A stretch of DNA of 64,000 nucleotides from Sesamum alatum (Eukaryota > Streptophyta > Magnoliopsida > Lamiales > Pedaliaceae), in the NCBI GenBank assembly GCA_034509735.1, contig JACGWO010000011.1:11999866-12063865 (forward strand), written 5' to 3'. The notes below the pieces were generated by a model. The model was not told the DNA's origin. It searched no databases and saw only the letters and a program-made list of their open reading frames with translations. Position 1 is the first letter of the stretch, and every line of letters begins with the position of its first letter. Position numbers and translations under genes: made by a program. Of the stretch, positions 35,666 to 49,514 are shown in pieces.

Positions 35666-38600
35666 TCAAAGTGCAAAAGTTCCTTGTGGAAAGAATGACA
35701 AAAGGATCCTCAACACTGTGATTTTGATGGAAATTACAAGACCTTCGGTGCTAGGAGCTTTGGCTTCAAAGATAACTTCATTGCGATGCCTCCAAAGACT
35801 GTAGACCGTGCGTGCTAAAGCAAGTAGACGTGCTTTATTCTGCACGGAGGAGCCGGTTTTTTCTTTCTTTAGCCATTTGATTGCACTAAGGATGGTTGAC
35901 ATATGGCGGTTGATGCCAAGCCATTTCCGGATATCGGACCAAACACGTTCACTGAATGGTCAGTAAAAAAAAGGTGTTTGGTCGACTCACTTCTGTTGAT
36001 GTACAATGAGCATGAAGTTTCCTCATGAAGGAAGGCAAGACGGTCACGTGTAGACAATCTTTCTCGAATTCCAAGCCACAAAATGAAAGTGAACTTCGGT
36101 GGGATGTAGGCCTGCCAGATCATTGCTTGCCAAGGCTGCCTCGCTTGCTTCGGCCTGAAGTACTGATAGGCTTTTGATGTGTCCAGCCCCTTACGGCTCG
36201 CCCATGTCTCAATAAGCTGCTTGGCTGCTTGAGGTGAACCCACAGCGGCAACAATTCTGTCACGAATTTGAGAAAGCCGTTGGAGGAGTGGAGAGTCTCC
36301 CCTCTTCGGTTTCCATTCCCAAATTTAGCTGTCTTTGAGGTAGACTCCATTGACCTACTTCACCCACAAGGTGTCCGCCTTGCTGTGAATGTTCCATAAG
36401 ATACGGGCCATGAGGGCAACATTCCATGATTGGATATGTCGGATACCAAGTCCGCCTTCTTCCTTTGGATGGCACAGATCCTCCCAAGCGACTGGTGCTA
36501 TTCTAGAGTTCCAAAGGAAGTTTTTGCACAGTCGGTGAATTTTGTCGATAACGGCTGCTGGAAGGGGGAAAAATTGGAGCCAAAAGCACTCTACTCCTTG
36601 TATAACCGAGCAAATAAGCTCCAAACGCCCTGCAAAGGAAAGGGACTTGGCTGCCCATTTGGTGATATTGTTGGCAATCTTTTCGACAAGCGGTGAGTAG
36701 TCGCCAACTGAAAGCCGCTACACTGCAAGGGGAATGCTAAGGTACCGAACGGGCATAACTCTAGCAGCGAACTCAGTTCTTGCCCGAATCTCATGGAGCT
36801 CATTGTTCTGAATTCCGGCTGTGAAAATGCTTGACTTTGTGTTGTTAACTGCAAGGCCGAGATGTCTCTAAATTCCTGAAGGCACTCCATCAAAATGCGG
36901 ATGGATGGAAGGTCGCCCCTTGAGAAAAGCATAAGGTCGTCGGCAAAGAGGAAGTGGGTGATCTTCAACTTCTCGCACTTCGGATGGAAGTTGAAGTCTG
37001 AATTAGTCGTTTTCTTCTTGACCAATCGTGAGAAATACTCCATGCAAAGAAGAAAAAGTGCCGGCGACATAGGATCTCCCTGTCTAAGCCCTCTTTTCCC
37101 CGGAAAGAACTCGTGAAGGGAACCGTTCAAGGCCACTGAGAATGAGGATGTGGAGACGCATTCCATGATTCACGAAACAAAGATAGGGGGAAAGTCGTAC
37201 CCATGCAGGACCCGTGAAAGAAAGGTCCTGGAAACCGAATCGAATGCCTTTCGAAGATCAACATTAATGGTACAACGAGGTGAAATCCGTTTCCTCGTGT
37301 ACTGTCGGACCATTTCCTGTGCAAGGAAGATGTTGTCTGTAATGCTCCGTTCTCCAACAAAGGCTGTTTGACAGCGGTCGATAAGATGCTCAAGGGAAGG
37401 GGCAAGACAATCTGCAATAATTTTCGTTATGGCTTTGTAGATCATATTGCAGCAAGAGATGAGGAGGAAGTCCGCGACCGTGGGGGAGTGTTCTGATTTT
37501 GGCACAAGGGCAATGATACAATGGTTGAGTTGCCTAAGCAATCTTCCACTCCGAAAGGAGTCCAGGACAACTTTGCAAACCTGGTCCCCCACAACATTCC
37601 ATGCTCTTTTGAAGAAGCATGCCGAATAAGCTAATCTGAAAAATAGCTTGCTTGACTTCGGATGGTATGACTTCCTTGCAGAGTACCTGGGCTTGCTCTG
37701 AGGAAAGCTTCAGCCCCCATTCGAAAACATCATTGTCCACCGAGCTGGTCTGAGCCTCCGTGCCCAACAGGGATGTGAAAAAGGCAACAAATTCGTGGCC
37801 AACTTCCTCAGTCGATGTGATAGTTGTCCCGTCATTCTTAGTGATTGCCATGATGGACCCTCTTAGCCGCATTTCTCTTCACCAAATCATGAAAGAATTT
37901 GGTATTTCGATCCCCCATTTTGAGAAAGTGAATTTTAGCCTCTGGAAGTAGAATTGCCTCTCAACTTCCGCGAGGAAAACGGCCTTCTTCCGGAGTTCCC
38001 CACCGAGTCCCGAAGATTAGCATTCTCAGGGTCAGATTCCAATTGGACCTGGGCATCTTGAAGGGCAAGGTCTGCCTCCTTTACTCTAACTGAAATGTGG
38101 CTGAAGTACAAGTTGTTGAAAGTTTTGAGGGGGCCTTTGAGAGCTTTCAATTTCCTGCAAAGATTGAATTATGCTATGCCGCCAACATTTGAGTTCCATC
38201 CATGTTCCACGGTAGCCATGAAATCCGGGTGATCAGCCTACATGTTGAAAAATCAGAATGGTTTGGGCTTAGGAACCGGGGGATCAAGAATAGAAACAAT
38301 ATCAGGCGAGTGGTCGGAGAGGCATCCCGGTGGAGGGAAGTGAGTATTACAGTGCAGGCCCGCCTCAAGCCACTCATTGTTCCTAAGCACCCTGTCAAGC
38401 TTGCACCACACTGGATTGCTTTCACTGTTGGAGTACCAAGTGTAGAAACAACCCGTAGAGAATCTTTGAGCTCGTACCAAGTGGGTGTAACCCCAAGTTT
38501 TTCTTCCGGCGATCTCACACAATTAAAATCGCCAAGAATGAGCCATGGCCTGTTCAAATTTTGCCCCAATTCTGAAAGTTTCTCCCACATGCTCCTTCTA

Positions 38601-38946
38601 TTCACAACATAATAAAGACCATACGTAAATGAGATAGAAAAGGAGAGTTGAGAGGACTTATTCGTGACACGGCAGTGGATGACTTACTGTGAGATATCCT
38701 CCGATTGAAGATCAATGATGGCAGGATTCCAAATAACAAGGATATGTCCACCAGTGATCAAATCGAAATTATTGACTTGACACCATCCAAGGAATGATCG
38801 GTGTAGAATACGTGGGATGGCTGAAGCTGCAAGCTTTGTCTCCAAAATGCCCAAGAGACATAGGTTGTTACTCTTAATGAGGTGGCAACCCCATTGTGTT
38901 TGAGGGGCCGGTTGAAGCCCCTCACATTCCAAAAGCCAATCTTCAT
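35666..38946 (-). pseudogene. Nested LINE ORF2 (endonuclease, reverse transcriptase)
   Basis: It starts MKIGFWNVRGFNRP at 38946. The endonuclease continues in several frames, with LILGDFNCVRSPEEK (about 38540-38500) as the GDFN motif. The reverse transcriptase is seen as VGERSITDNIFLAQEMV (about 37340), NVDLRKAFDSVS (about 37250), KRGLRQGDPMSPALFLL (about 37100-37050) and HFLFADDLMLFSRG (about 36960-36920) with the catalytic Asp pair. A C-terminal region, SLWRHRNEVIFEAK, ends at about 35670. At least five frame changes make it inactive. It shares with its host LINE the ATGA join to ORF1. Confidence 0.85.
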
Positions 38947-40284
38947 GGGGATTGGGAATGGCAGACCCCCTCCTGCACTTGTTTCTGTTTCAGAATAGTT
39001 TTGGTAAGCTCACGCCCTGGCATATGGTGTTGGGTTACCGTGGAGGACTTATCTTCAGAATCAGACAGATCAGCCGGAGAGGGAGGAACATTCTCAGGCT
39101 GATGAGATGGAATGCGTTGCGGGGCGACAGTCCAAGCTTGCTTTGGCTTAGCAGGCCCCTGTTGCTCCTGAATCTTATTTTTCACTTCTTGGGGAGCTTA
39201 GCTCTCCCCCGCTGCATCACCCTTAGTCTTGGTTGGCAAAGATTCGGTAGCCTGATGCTGGTTCTTATTGGCTTTTTTGTGGCGCTTTTTCACTGTAGTC
39301 CACTCAGAAGGGTGGGCCTTGCTTTGTTCCTCTGGGGCAGTCTAATTGCACGGGGCTGAAGGTGTTGCAGTCTGTGTTTAGGGTCCTTGGCAGGAGTCCT
39401 TGAGGTGTCCAAACTTGCAACAATCTGAACAGAATTTAGGTGTGAATTTGTAAACCACCGTTTGCTTTCTTGTCACACCATTAGGGAGCATGAATTCGAC
39501 CCTGTCAACCAATGACTTTGAAGCGTCAACTTCAACAAGAATGCGGGCATAGGTGACCCGCTCCATCTTAGATGTCAAAGAGTCCATTGCAATGGGGTTG
39601 CCCACTCCTGATCCAATCTTTCCAAGTGCTTTTGGGTTTCAACATTCAAGTGGTAGGGCTGGAAGGATGGCCCAGACTGGAGTGAGACTAATGTCATCCT
39701 CCTTAAACTCGAAGCAATTTGGCATATTTTTAAGAAGCAGCGGCCTATCAAAAATAAAATATGGACCTCCAGCAAGAGTCTGTTGCCTGTCTTCATCACG
39801 AGCAAAGTGAAAGATAAGCTACCCACTCGCATGTTGTTGGAAGGAGGCGCCCCAGGAATGGGCCATTGCGCGGATGGCTTTGAACCCCGGAAACTTGCCG
39901 GCAATGTATCCAACAAGGTAGAATCCAAGTTTGGCTTTGACATTGATAAGGTCGTTCATCTCCAGCTTAAGCGTTCCTTCACCAAGGACAAACTTTTGGA
40001 GCTTGTTGTCGTCTGTAAGTTTTCGGTTGTTGCTGAAAAGGCCAGCAAAAGAAGTCGGCTTGGCACCTTCAACGTCTGCATTGTTTCCCTTGTCCGGGGT
40101 TGGTTCAACAGGTTGTTTCCCAACAACAATGGGGGCGGGAGAGGCCTCCAAATCCGAAATGAAGGCATGGAATGCTTGGGAGCTAGCCTTGGCAAGTTCA
40201 ATCTGTTTGGATGAACAGACATTGTGGCTGGCTGGATGGAGCAACAGCCTCGGTTGCAGCCTTAGTTTTCTTTCCTCTTGCCAT
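38943..40284 (-). pseudogene. Nested LINE ORF1 (DUF4283-type plus CCHC knuckle)
   Basis: The probable start is ATG at 40284-40282 (MARGKKTKAAT). An early frameshift leads into the frame that encodes IELAKASSQAFHAFISDLEA and a DUF4283-like region (LVGYIAGKFPGFKAIRAMAHSW, about 39830-39900). The reading then moves through other frames to CSDCCKFGHLKDSC, a CX2CX4HX4C knuckle (about 39430-39390). It ends ...CHSQSP with its stop codon overlapping the ORF2 start as ATGA (38946-38943). The middle part is Pro/Lys/Ser-rich. Confidence 0.75.
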
Positions 40285-42553
40285 GTGGACAGCCAGGAAG
40301 GGTCAGATAGGGCGGTTCTGAAAAAAGCAGCACTGACAGGGTGGCCCTAATAGGGTGGCTTAAAAAGGCGGCTTGTGTCAGTGGGCAGAAAGCACAACAG
40401 GCTTGGGGGCAGTGCAGCAGATGAAGAGTCTCTTGGGCACTGTACCGAGTAAATGAGCTTGCTGGTGAACAACAACCCAACCACCGGCTGGCCGGAAAAC
40501 TCAGAAACACGAAAAGAACAATAGAATCCGCTCGCAAAGCAGCAACAGGTTTCGTCCACAACCTGTGCAACAAAACCAGCGGGCAGTTGCAAGAACTTGA
40601 ATAGAAAACTGGGAGAAAGAAAAACAACAACATAATTCCGGCAAGGGAGGTTAAAACTCTGGCGAAACAAGCTCCAAATCCGAAAATAAAATCGGCAGAA
40701 GTGAAGAGGATCAGTTAGAGAAGTGTTTCATAGGAACAATCTTGCAGAAATCTTGAAGGAAACCCATGGAAGAGCAAATCTATTGTGAGGCACTCTACAG
40801 AGAAGTGAGAGCATTTCTTCTAGAGAGAGAAAACTCTTGACCACATTACTACTGAGAGCTCTTTCTTGATACCCTGTCCCCTTTCTTGTTTATATTATGT
40901 GCAGAGGCTTTATCCAGTTTATTTAGAGTGTTGGAATGGGAGGGTAGGTTGGTAGGTGTGTCTGCAGCACCGTTAGCTCCGTCTGTATCTCATCTTCTCT
41001 TTGCAGATGATACGTTGGTGTTTTGTCGGGTAAAGGTGGAGGAGTTGAGGGAGATACTGAGGGTGTTGAGAGTTTATGCGAGTGCTTCGGGTCAGGAGAT
41101 TAACTATCAGAAGTCAAGTATGGTGGTGAGTGTGGGGGTAGGGAGTGGGGTGTGAGCGGAGTTGGTAGCAGTTTTGGGGGTTAAATTGGAGGCGTCTCAT
41201 GATAGGTATTTGGGTCTTCTGGCGGTTGGGGGTAGGCCGAGAGGTGCGGTGTTTCGGTATGTTAGGGATAGGAAATGGGAGAGAACGAATGGGTGGAATA
41301 CGAAGTTCCTGTCTCGGGCGGGTAAAGGGGTGTTGATAAAGTCAGTCCTTCAGTCGATTCCTACATATGCTATGTCGTGTTTCTTGCTTCCTAATCATAT
41401 TTTGCATCAATTAGAGTCGGCTTTCTCCGATTTTCGGTGGCACAATCGTGGTGATAGACGTGTTCATTGGGTTGCTTGGCATAAATTGTGTCGTCCGATA
41501 CTGAAAGGTGGCTTGGGTTTCCGTTCTTTACGTGAATTCAATGTGGCTCTCCTTGCTAAGCAAGGATGGCGGATTTTAAACAGGCCGGAGTCACTCCTTA
41601 GTAGGGTTCTTAAAGCTAAGTATTTTCAGCGTTCTACTTTTTGGGAGGCGACTTTGGGCTCTAGACCGTCGTGGACTTGGCGTAGTATTGTTGCTTCGAG
41701 AGAGATATTGGGTGAGGGGTGTGTGAGAGAGGAGCTAGACGAAGAGGGAAGGGAGGGAAGGTGGAAGTGGCGGTTTATGAGAGGGGGGTATTTTACAGTA
41801 AAGAGCGCATATGCTCATGCCATGACTATGCGGGATCGTGACATGCTGTCAGGTTCAGGTAGGGAGTATCAGTTGGGACAGGGAAGGGGTCACTGTGGTC
41901 GGCTAAATGGGACAATGGTATTCCACATGTGGTTAGGGTATTCATGTGAAGGCTATGCACTGAATCTTTATCCAATTCTTGAGAAGTTGGCTCATTGGGT
42001 TCGAGGGATTGAGACGGACTGTGGGTCTTGCGGCGCGGGACTAGAATCTCTTAGGCATGTGTTTTTGGACTGTCCAGTAGCTAGACAAATGTGGGCTCTT
42101 TCTTCTATCCCATGGTCTTTTGTTTCTCAGTGGAGGAGTGGAGTTATTGACTAGGTGTTCCATGTAGTGAAGCAGGTGTCCCTAGACTGTCGACAACGAT
42201 TTTTTATGATGTGCTGGGCCGTTTGGAATCGCCGGTGTAAGCGTGTTATGAAAGGATGTCACCAAGATTTGCTGGAATCATGTTTGAAGACGCTTTCCTT
42301 TCTGCATAACTATCAGGCCGCGAAGCAGAAATTGAAGACTGGTTGATGGTAGTTTTTTGATTTTGTTTTCTGGTGTTAGACTCTGTATGCAACTTTATTT
42401 TGGTCTTGTTTCAGTTGGTAGATTTTAGGTTCTGCTTTGGTTTTCATTAGGTTGTTTTGCTTTGATTGTGACTGTTCCAGACTTTGACACATTTGGTTTT
42501 ATTTTCTATAATATCATCGCTAATTTATCAAAAAAAATAATTTGTTCGGCTCT

Positions 42554-43016
42554 AATTTTATTGAATCACAATTATAAACCAATGACCTTTTTCTTTCTTT
42601 TCCTTAAATACAAGATATATCACTATAGATAAATATATATTTTGACACTAGTAAGTTATATTTATTAATATCAACTTTGATTTCATAAGAGTTATAATTC
42701 ATTCCTTATATCGTTCATTATATACCTTATATTAGCTTACAAATTTATTTATTTTGCAATTGGTAACGAATCGTGGAACGAATTTAAATCTAAATATATT
42801 TTGAACATTTGCAATATTTTTTACTCAATTTGAGTCATGAATTCAAATTTCACTAAATCGGCAGATTTTTGTTTAATTTTATGTATTATAATTTATTATG
42901 TTTTATTAAAAAATACATTAATATAATGATGAATATTTTATATAATAATGTAATTACAATTTTATAATAAATAAAAAGTTATTTTTTCCCCTTTACTTAT
43001 AAGCAATGGTTAAAAA
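42554..43016. other. AT-rich intergenic stretch
   Basis: No feature is recognised between the LINE target duplication and the RPL10 promoter. Confidence 0.4.
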
Positions 43017-43128
43017 AGCCCAACCCAAATCCACAAGTCAGCCCAATATATTTCTATTTGATGTCCAAGCCCATAAGTAAGCCCACACCCTACATTTCCT
43101 ATAAATATAAATGTCCCCAGAAACCCTA
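43017..43128 (+). promoter_or_regulatory. RPL10 promoter: site-II repeats, TATA and telo box
   Basis: AGCCCA, the reverse of the site-II element TGGGCT, occurs four times (43017, 43040, 43068, 43080). A TATAAATA box follows at 43100-43107, then a telo box AAACCCTA at 43121-43128, about 60 bp before the start codon. Site-II plus telo box is the known combination driving plant ribosomal-protein genes in dividing cells. Confidence 0.75.
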
Positions 43129-43189
43129 GCGCTCTGTTTCTCTCGTTCTTCAAGCCTGGATCAGCGACGATCGAGACAGAGACTTCGCC

Positions 43190-44924
<1,735 letters not shown>

Positions 44925-45332
44925 GAGTTGACACAGCTTTGGAGTTAGTCTGGTTCCGTTCGTTTTTTGGATGCTCTTTTATGATATCCGATCATGTTTT
45001 GTCTTATTAAAAGTGGTATTAAAACTGTTGACAAAGGATTTTGTTTCAATGTTGTGAATTTTGTTAAAATTTTCAACCTCTTTGATTTTGGGTATCAATA
45101 TAATGTAGCTTTCGACTTTTTCATTGTGCTTTTTGTTGCTTATTCTTTTAAAGTGCCTTACTTGAGGTAATCCGTGATCAAACCGAGCCTAGATAGAACT
45201 TACGTTTGCCGATGATATTGGTTTGGCTGTGAAATCCTTTGTTTTTGTCCCTAATTATTGAATGCAATGTACACAAGCAGTGCCCTCTGCACGTTTGGCG
45301 TGTTTTTCAATTGATGTGCATGTTTGTTCCTT
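44925..45332 (+). other. RPL10 3' UTR and intergenic DNA
   Basis: T-rich sequence follows the stop codon, with AATATAATG-type weak polyadenylation signals to about 45110. Nothing else is recognised. Confidence 0.35.
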
Positions 45333-46302
45333 GGCAAAATTGTCAAAATTAGTTTTACAATTTAAGGTCGTTTCAAACTTGATCCCACATTTTGTGGAAT
45401 TTTAAATCTAATCTCATGTTTTGTTAAAAGTTGTAAAAATCTTAGATGTTGCAAAAAAAGCGTCTAACACTGATAGATGTTAGAAACTAATGGTTGAACA
45501 TTTTCTTGACCACTATGCTGGGGAGTTTCATGTGGGTTCTTTGTCTTTGGTTTTAATCGATGATACTTGTTATTACTCGAGGTGGATATGTGTTCGAAAG
45601 TATAAAATAGAAAAGAAAGAAAAGGATACGATGTCACGGACATTGATATGTTTTGGAGTGTTGGACACGTTTGGACATTGATATGTTTTGGATGAGTGTT
45701 CGACATATTTGGTATATATTTTGGTTTTTTTTTTCAATAATTTAAAAAAAAATTGGATTGTTTTTCCTAAAAAAAAAGAGCTTGGGCTAAATGAAAAAGA
45801 AAGAACTTTTAATTTACTACTTTTAAACTATATTTTTTTATAAATTATCAAAAAGTTGAGAGATGGTCGTGGCAATTTAACTAATTTGAATGATTAGAGA
45901 TTTTTTTATTACGTACTTTTTAAAATAAATTGATTATATATATTTTTGAAGTCATGTGTTTTGGTTAAAGATTTAGATATAAGACATGTTTATTTTGTAT
46001 TTTATCTTGATATTTTTTATATTGCATAAATTTTATGGAGAAAGTTAGAACATATATAAAAATATATGTTATATATAATCATGTCAATGCCGCGTTGTGT
46101 CCTAATTTTTTAAAATTTTTCGAGTCTCCGTGTCTGTTTTCATGCATCATAGGTTTTAATGGTTAGTTTTGGGCCTTTTTTTCTGCTATGTTTTGGTCTC
46201 TTTTTGTAATTTTTAACAAAATATGGAGCTAAATTAAAACTCCGTCAAATATAAGGTAAAGTCTGAAATGACTTTAGAGACTGTGGGATTAATTTTGCAA
46301 CC
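45333..46302. mobile_element. Possible foldback element with about 100-bp arms
   Basis: The left arm (GGCAAAATTG..., GTTTCAAACTTGATCCCACA..., TTTTGTTAAAAGTTGTAAAAA) is imperfectly complementary to the right arm (..., TTTTTAACAAAATATGGAGC, AGTCTGAAATGAC..., ATTTTGCAACC). Flanking 9-mers TTGTTCCTT and TTGCTACCA agree weakly. The ORFs 45490-45681 and 45706-45464 are inside it and have no domain. Confidence 0.4.
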
Positions 46303-46669
46303 TTGCTACCAAGTAGATCAGGGATGTAAATATCCAGGATGAACATGTCACCAGTCGAGATTACATAACAAATCCGCATAAACATAATGGTGGAACAAAA
46401 GGACGACATTTCTGAGAAAAAATATAAATAAAAATCAGTTAATGCTAATAAGTTGAATTTAGTTGTACATAATCCATTATATATGCCCGTATTAATTAAT
46501 TAGTTTTTGTAATGAATTCTTATAACCTTTACTCTTCTCATTTTGATATTACGATCACTTATTTTTCTTATTATCTTATTGTATATTCTTAACTCAGTAA
46601 TTTGAGATATCCAACTCTTTGAAAATATTTAAAAATTCAGAGTTTTTAATAGAATTTAGAAATGTATTT

Positions 46670-46674
46670 CAGTG
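46670..46674 (+). repeat. Left target duplication (CAGTG) of the gypsy element
   Basis: CAGTG is repeated exactly at 58375-58379, immediately after the 3' LTR. A 5-bp duplication is the norm for Ty3/gypsy integration. Confidence 0.85.
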
Positions 46675-47374
46675 TGATATGCTTCAAAAAAGTTGTCCCA
46701 TACTCACGTCCCAAAATAATAGAAGGATCCACCAAAGGAGTTTGGACCCAAGAGAAGGACCCACCAAACTTCAAAGACCGGCCTGGAAGAAGTCAGGACT
46801 ATCCCACTCAAGGAAGCAAGCCAAGTCCTCCTCAAAGGAATAAGCAAGGTCCGTGTAAAGGAAGGAGGCCCATCCGAGCCCAGGAGGAAAAATCTGTGAA
46901 GGAAGGATTCGTGAACTCAATCAAGGAAGTTTGGATAAATATTATCCGAACATTCCCCTTATCTAGGGTGGATATTGTAACCGCCTCCCCCTTTTTAGGA
47001 GGCCACCCCTGAGGGGACTCTAGGGAGGCGACAGTCAAGCCCCCAAGGAGTCGTAACCCCCTATAACTCTTTTAACCTAATGAGCTCCTTCTATAAATAC
47101 TAGCCCTCTCCTGGCTGGGCAAGTAATGTCTCTCTACCCTCTTAATTTTCGAATTTCTCTTTGAATTACACTTGGCACACTTGATGCTCATTATTATCGT
47201 TAATTTCTTCTTGCATTCAAACTTATTTTTTCAAAAATTGTTTATTGACTTGAGCGTTGGAGTGCTAACGTTTTTTTTTTTTTGCAGGTTCCCTTTCCAA
47301 ATTTGCAAAGCTGTAGGCCTTCTTCGTTCAAGTCCAAAAAGACAAGTTTGATTGAGTTCTTTTTGCTCACATCA
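46675..47374 (+). repeat. 5' LTR of the gypsy element
   Basis: It begins TGATATG and ends ACATCA (TG...CA). A TATAAATAC box lies at about 47093 and a GCAGG block before the end (47283). It aligns over its whole length with the split 3' LTR at 54178-54326 plus 57830-58374. The ORFs in it (46619-46843, 46662-47012) are not genes. Confidence 0.85.
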
Positions 47375-47376
47375 AT

Positions 47377-47394
47377 TGGCGCCGTCTATGGGAA
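47377..47394 (+). other. Primer-binding site region of the gypsy element
   Basis: TGGCGCCGTCTATGGGAA lies 2 bp inside the LTR. The first nine bases, TGGCGCCGT, fit a tRNA 3' end of the type used by Tat/Athila elements; the remainder does not match tRNA-Asp well, which is also common in Tat elements. Confidence 0.6.
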
Positions 47395-48860
47395 CATCGA
47401 GTCAAGATGTGAGAACAATGAAATCTCCCAACGCCGAGCTAGATAAGCAGAAGGGGACGGACGCTGCCACCGAATCCCAAGCTTTGCAGGTGGTAACAGG
47501 AACACCCCTGGCGTCCGCTGTGCGTACTGAAGCTGAACCCTTAGGTCCCTCTGATATCCCTTCGGATCCCTCTCGTGATAGCACCTCCTCGGACACCTCT
47601 TTGGATAGGGTGTCCCGGGGCCTACTGGCAACCCTTTAACAGATGATCACGACCGCCATCAGGGAGCACATGGCGACCACTAACCCTACCCCTTTGGCAG
47701 GAGCGACCACTAAACCTCAGGGAGCCCTCCCTCCCCCCCCCCCCTCGGTGGTGGATGGGCCAACGGAACGCGAGGGGATCCTCCCTGTGCGGAGGCTCCC
47801 CATAATCCCGGAAGACGAAGCTATTCCTCCTCCCCCAGCGCGGGTGGAAGCTCCCCTTCATTGGGAGGCCCAGTTAAAATCCTTACAGAAGAGCTTGCAA
47901 GATGTTCAATACCGAGTGATGGGAGTCCCCCTGGAGACACAAGGCGGTATTCCATTGAGCGAGGAAGTTATAGTCGATGACCTCCATCCCAATTGCAGGA
48001 CTCCAGGCATTGCGGAATATGACGGCACTATCGGTCCTCAAGATCACTTGTCCCGATTCGAGAATGCAACTCTCCTCCATCGGTATACCGATGGGATCAA
48101 ATCCCGGGTGTTCGTTACTGTGTTCGCCCGGGCGACCCAGCAGTGATTCAACCAATTGCCTGATGGGTCGGTGAGGAGCTTTCAAGAGTTTTGTTCACTG
48201 TTCCTGCATCAATTTGCCAGCATCAAGAAGCATTGCAAGGCTCCTTTGAGCTTCTTCACTGTTCGATAAAAGGATTCCGAGTCCCTGAGGGACTACCTGC
48301 ACAGGTTTAACACTACTGCTTTGGAGGTCTCTGCGGCTACACAGGAAGTCAAGGCTAGTGCTTTCTCTCAACAGCTCTTGGATGGGCATTTTTTTTAAGT
48401 CCTTGGCCAAGAAGCCGGCCCTAGATTTTGACAGTCTTTTGGCTAGAGTGGCCAAATACATCAACATGGAGGAGGCCTAGCCCTCCAAGAAGGAAAGACG
48501 AGGTGAGAAGAGGAAGGATACTCGCGAAGAGGGAGTTAGCAAGAAGACCTGCACTGACTAGAAACCCTCTTTTCAGAGGCGACCTTATTTCCATACTCCT
48601 CTCAACACTGCCATTACTCAAGCCCTCATGGCGGTGGAAGGAAATGGACAATTGATGCGGCCTCGCGGTGCTAAGGAAGGGCCCACGCGGCCCAAGTCTG
48701 ATAAATTCTGTTGCTTCCATAACGATTATGGCCACAACATGGAGGAATGTCGGCATCTGAAGTACGAAATCGAACAGCTAGTCCAGAATGAATACTTGAA
48801 GGAGTTCGTGCGTCGTGAGAAATCTCAAGGCACAGGCCCTTATCAGAAGAATGATCAGAC
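47391..48860 (+). pseudogene. Gypsy gag remnant
   Basis: A Pro-rich N-terminal part spans 47391-48146 in one interrupted frame. It passes into a retrotransposon-gag-like region: IAEYDGTIGPQDHLSRFENA, then after a stop FQEFCSLFLHQFASIKKHCK and ESLRDYLHRFNTTALEVSA. A His/Cys region near 48706-48800 (KFCCFHNDYGHNMEECRHLK) is the CX-H-type motif seen at the gag C-terminus of these elements. Several in-frame stops (47637, 48144, 48267 and others) inactivate it. Confidence 0.75.
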
Positions 48861-48959
48861 CTAGTGGAAAGCCCCTGTGGAGTCCAGCCCTAACCCCCCT
48901 AGAACAGAAGGGCGTAATTCTGCCTCCTCCGGGCAGGCGGGGACCCGAACCTCCCCGAG

Positions 48960-49514
48960 ATGGGTGTTATCCGAATGATATCAGGAGGACCTATGGGGGG
49001 AGACTCCCATAGGTCTCGGAGAATGTTGGCCAGGAAGGCCGAAAGCCTTCCCCCCAAGGAAGTATTGGACGTAGATACTGTGGAGGGGACACCCATTATA
49101 CAATTTGGGCCCAGCGAGAATAGGGGGATTATGCTCCCCCATAACGGCGCACTGGTGATCACGGCCACGATAGCCAACTACAACGTAAACAGAGTCTTTA
49201 TAGATTCTGGGAGCTCAACAGACATTCTTTTTGGGGAAGCCTACAATCAAATGCAGTTGAGGGAAGCCCCCCTGGAGAGAGTAGATACTTCCCTGTACGG
49301 GTTCGTGGGAGAAGTGGTTCACCTTAGAGGATTGATCACCCTCCCCCCCTCCTTGGGGCAAGAATTGTTAAGAAGGACTTGTTTGATCAAATTTCTAATA
49401 GTTCATACTCCCGCGGCATACAGCATTATCCGTGGGAGGCCTACGTCAAATGCCTTCCAGGCCATCATATCCACTTTCCATATGAAGATAAAATGCCCGT
49501 GCCTGGAGGGATAG
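48960..49514 (+). pseudogene. Gypsy aspartic protease region
   Basis: A continuous 184-codon frame contains VFIDSGSSTDILF at about 49195-49233, the DSG motif of the retroelement aspartic protease. It is followed by YGFVGEVVHLRGLITLP and YSIIRGRPTSNAFQA, typical of this family. It is bounded by stops and is not joined in frame to gag or reverse transcriptase. Confidence 0.75.

Larger units (their letters stand above)
35562..40870 (-). mobile_element. Full-length L1-type LINE, - strand, nested in another LINE
   Basis: The element reads from 40870 (5' end) to a poly(A) tail seen as poly-T at 35562-35579. It has a 5' UTR of about 590 nt (40870-40285), ORF1, ORF2, and a 3' UTR. It is bounded exactly by a 17-bp target duplication (35545-35561, 40871-40887), with one difference. 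It is complete in length but carries multiple frameshifts and stops. It must be younger than the LINE it interrupts. Confidence 0.88.
33612..42343 (+). pseudogene. LINE ORF2 (endonuclease, reverse transcriptase), interrupted
   Basis: The endonuclease begins MNALVWNCRGLGG and shows the catalytic ETK and GDFNE motifs (33612-34260). The segment expected to hold the SDH motif is disrupted by a frameshift near 34260. A linker follows (34293-34643, coiled, Gln/Glu/Arg-rich) and ends in two stops. The reverse transcriptase runs 34740-35540 (KSPGPDGMP, FVPGRLITDN, LDLSKAYDRVEW) and is broken by the nested LINE at the LSPF motif. It resumes after 40887 with HLLFADDTLVF, the catalytic Asp pair, and continues to 42154 with CGSCGAGLESLRHVFLDC, a zinc-binding motif. 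The tail ends at 42343. A stop at 41153-41155 and another at 42152-42154 add to the damage. Confidence 0.85.
31953..42535 (+). mobile_element. L1-type LINE, + strand, split by a second LINE
   Basis: This is a non-LTR retrotransposon of about 5.3 kb after removing a 5.3-kb nested insert (35562-40870). Its order is ORF1 with a CCHC zinc knuckle, endonuclease, reverse transcriptase, and a zinc-binding C-terminal region. It ends in a short A-rich tail near 42531-42537. The flanks AACAATTTGTTGGGTTCT (31935-31952) and AATAATTTGTTCGGCTCT (42536-42553) are an 18-bp target duplication with three differences. The 5' end begins inside ORF1, so the copy is slightly 5'-truncated. Frameshifts and stops make it inactive. 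Confidence 0.88.
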
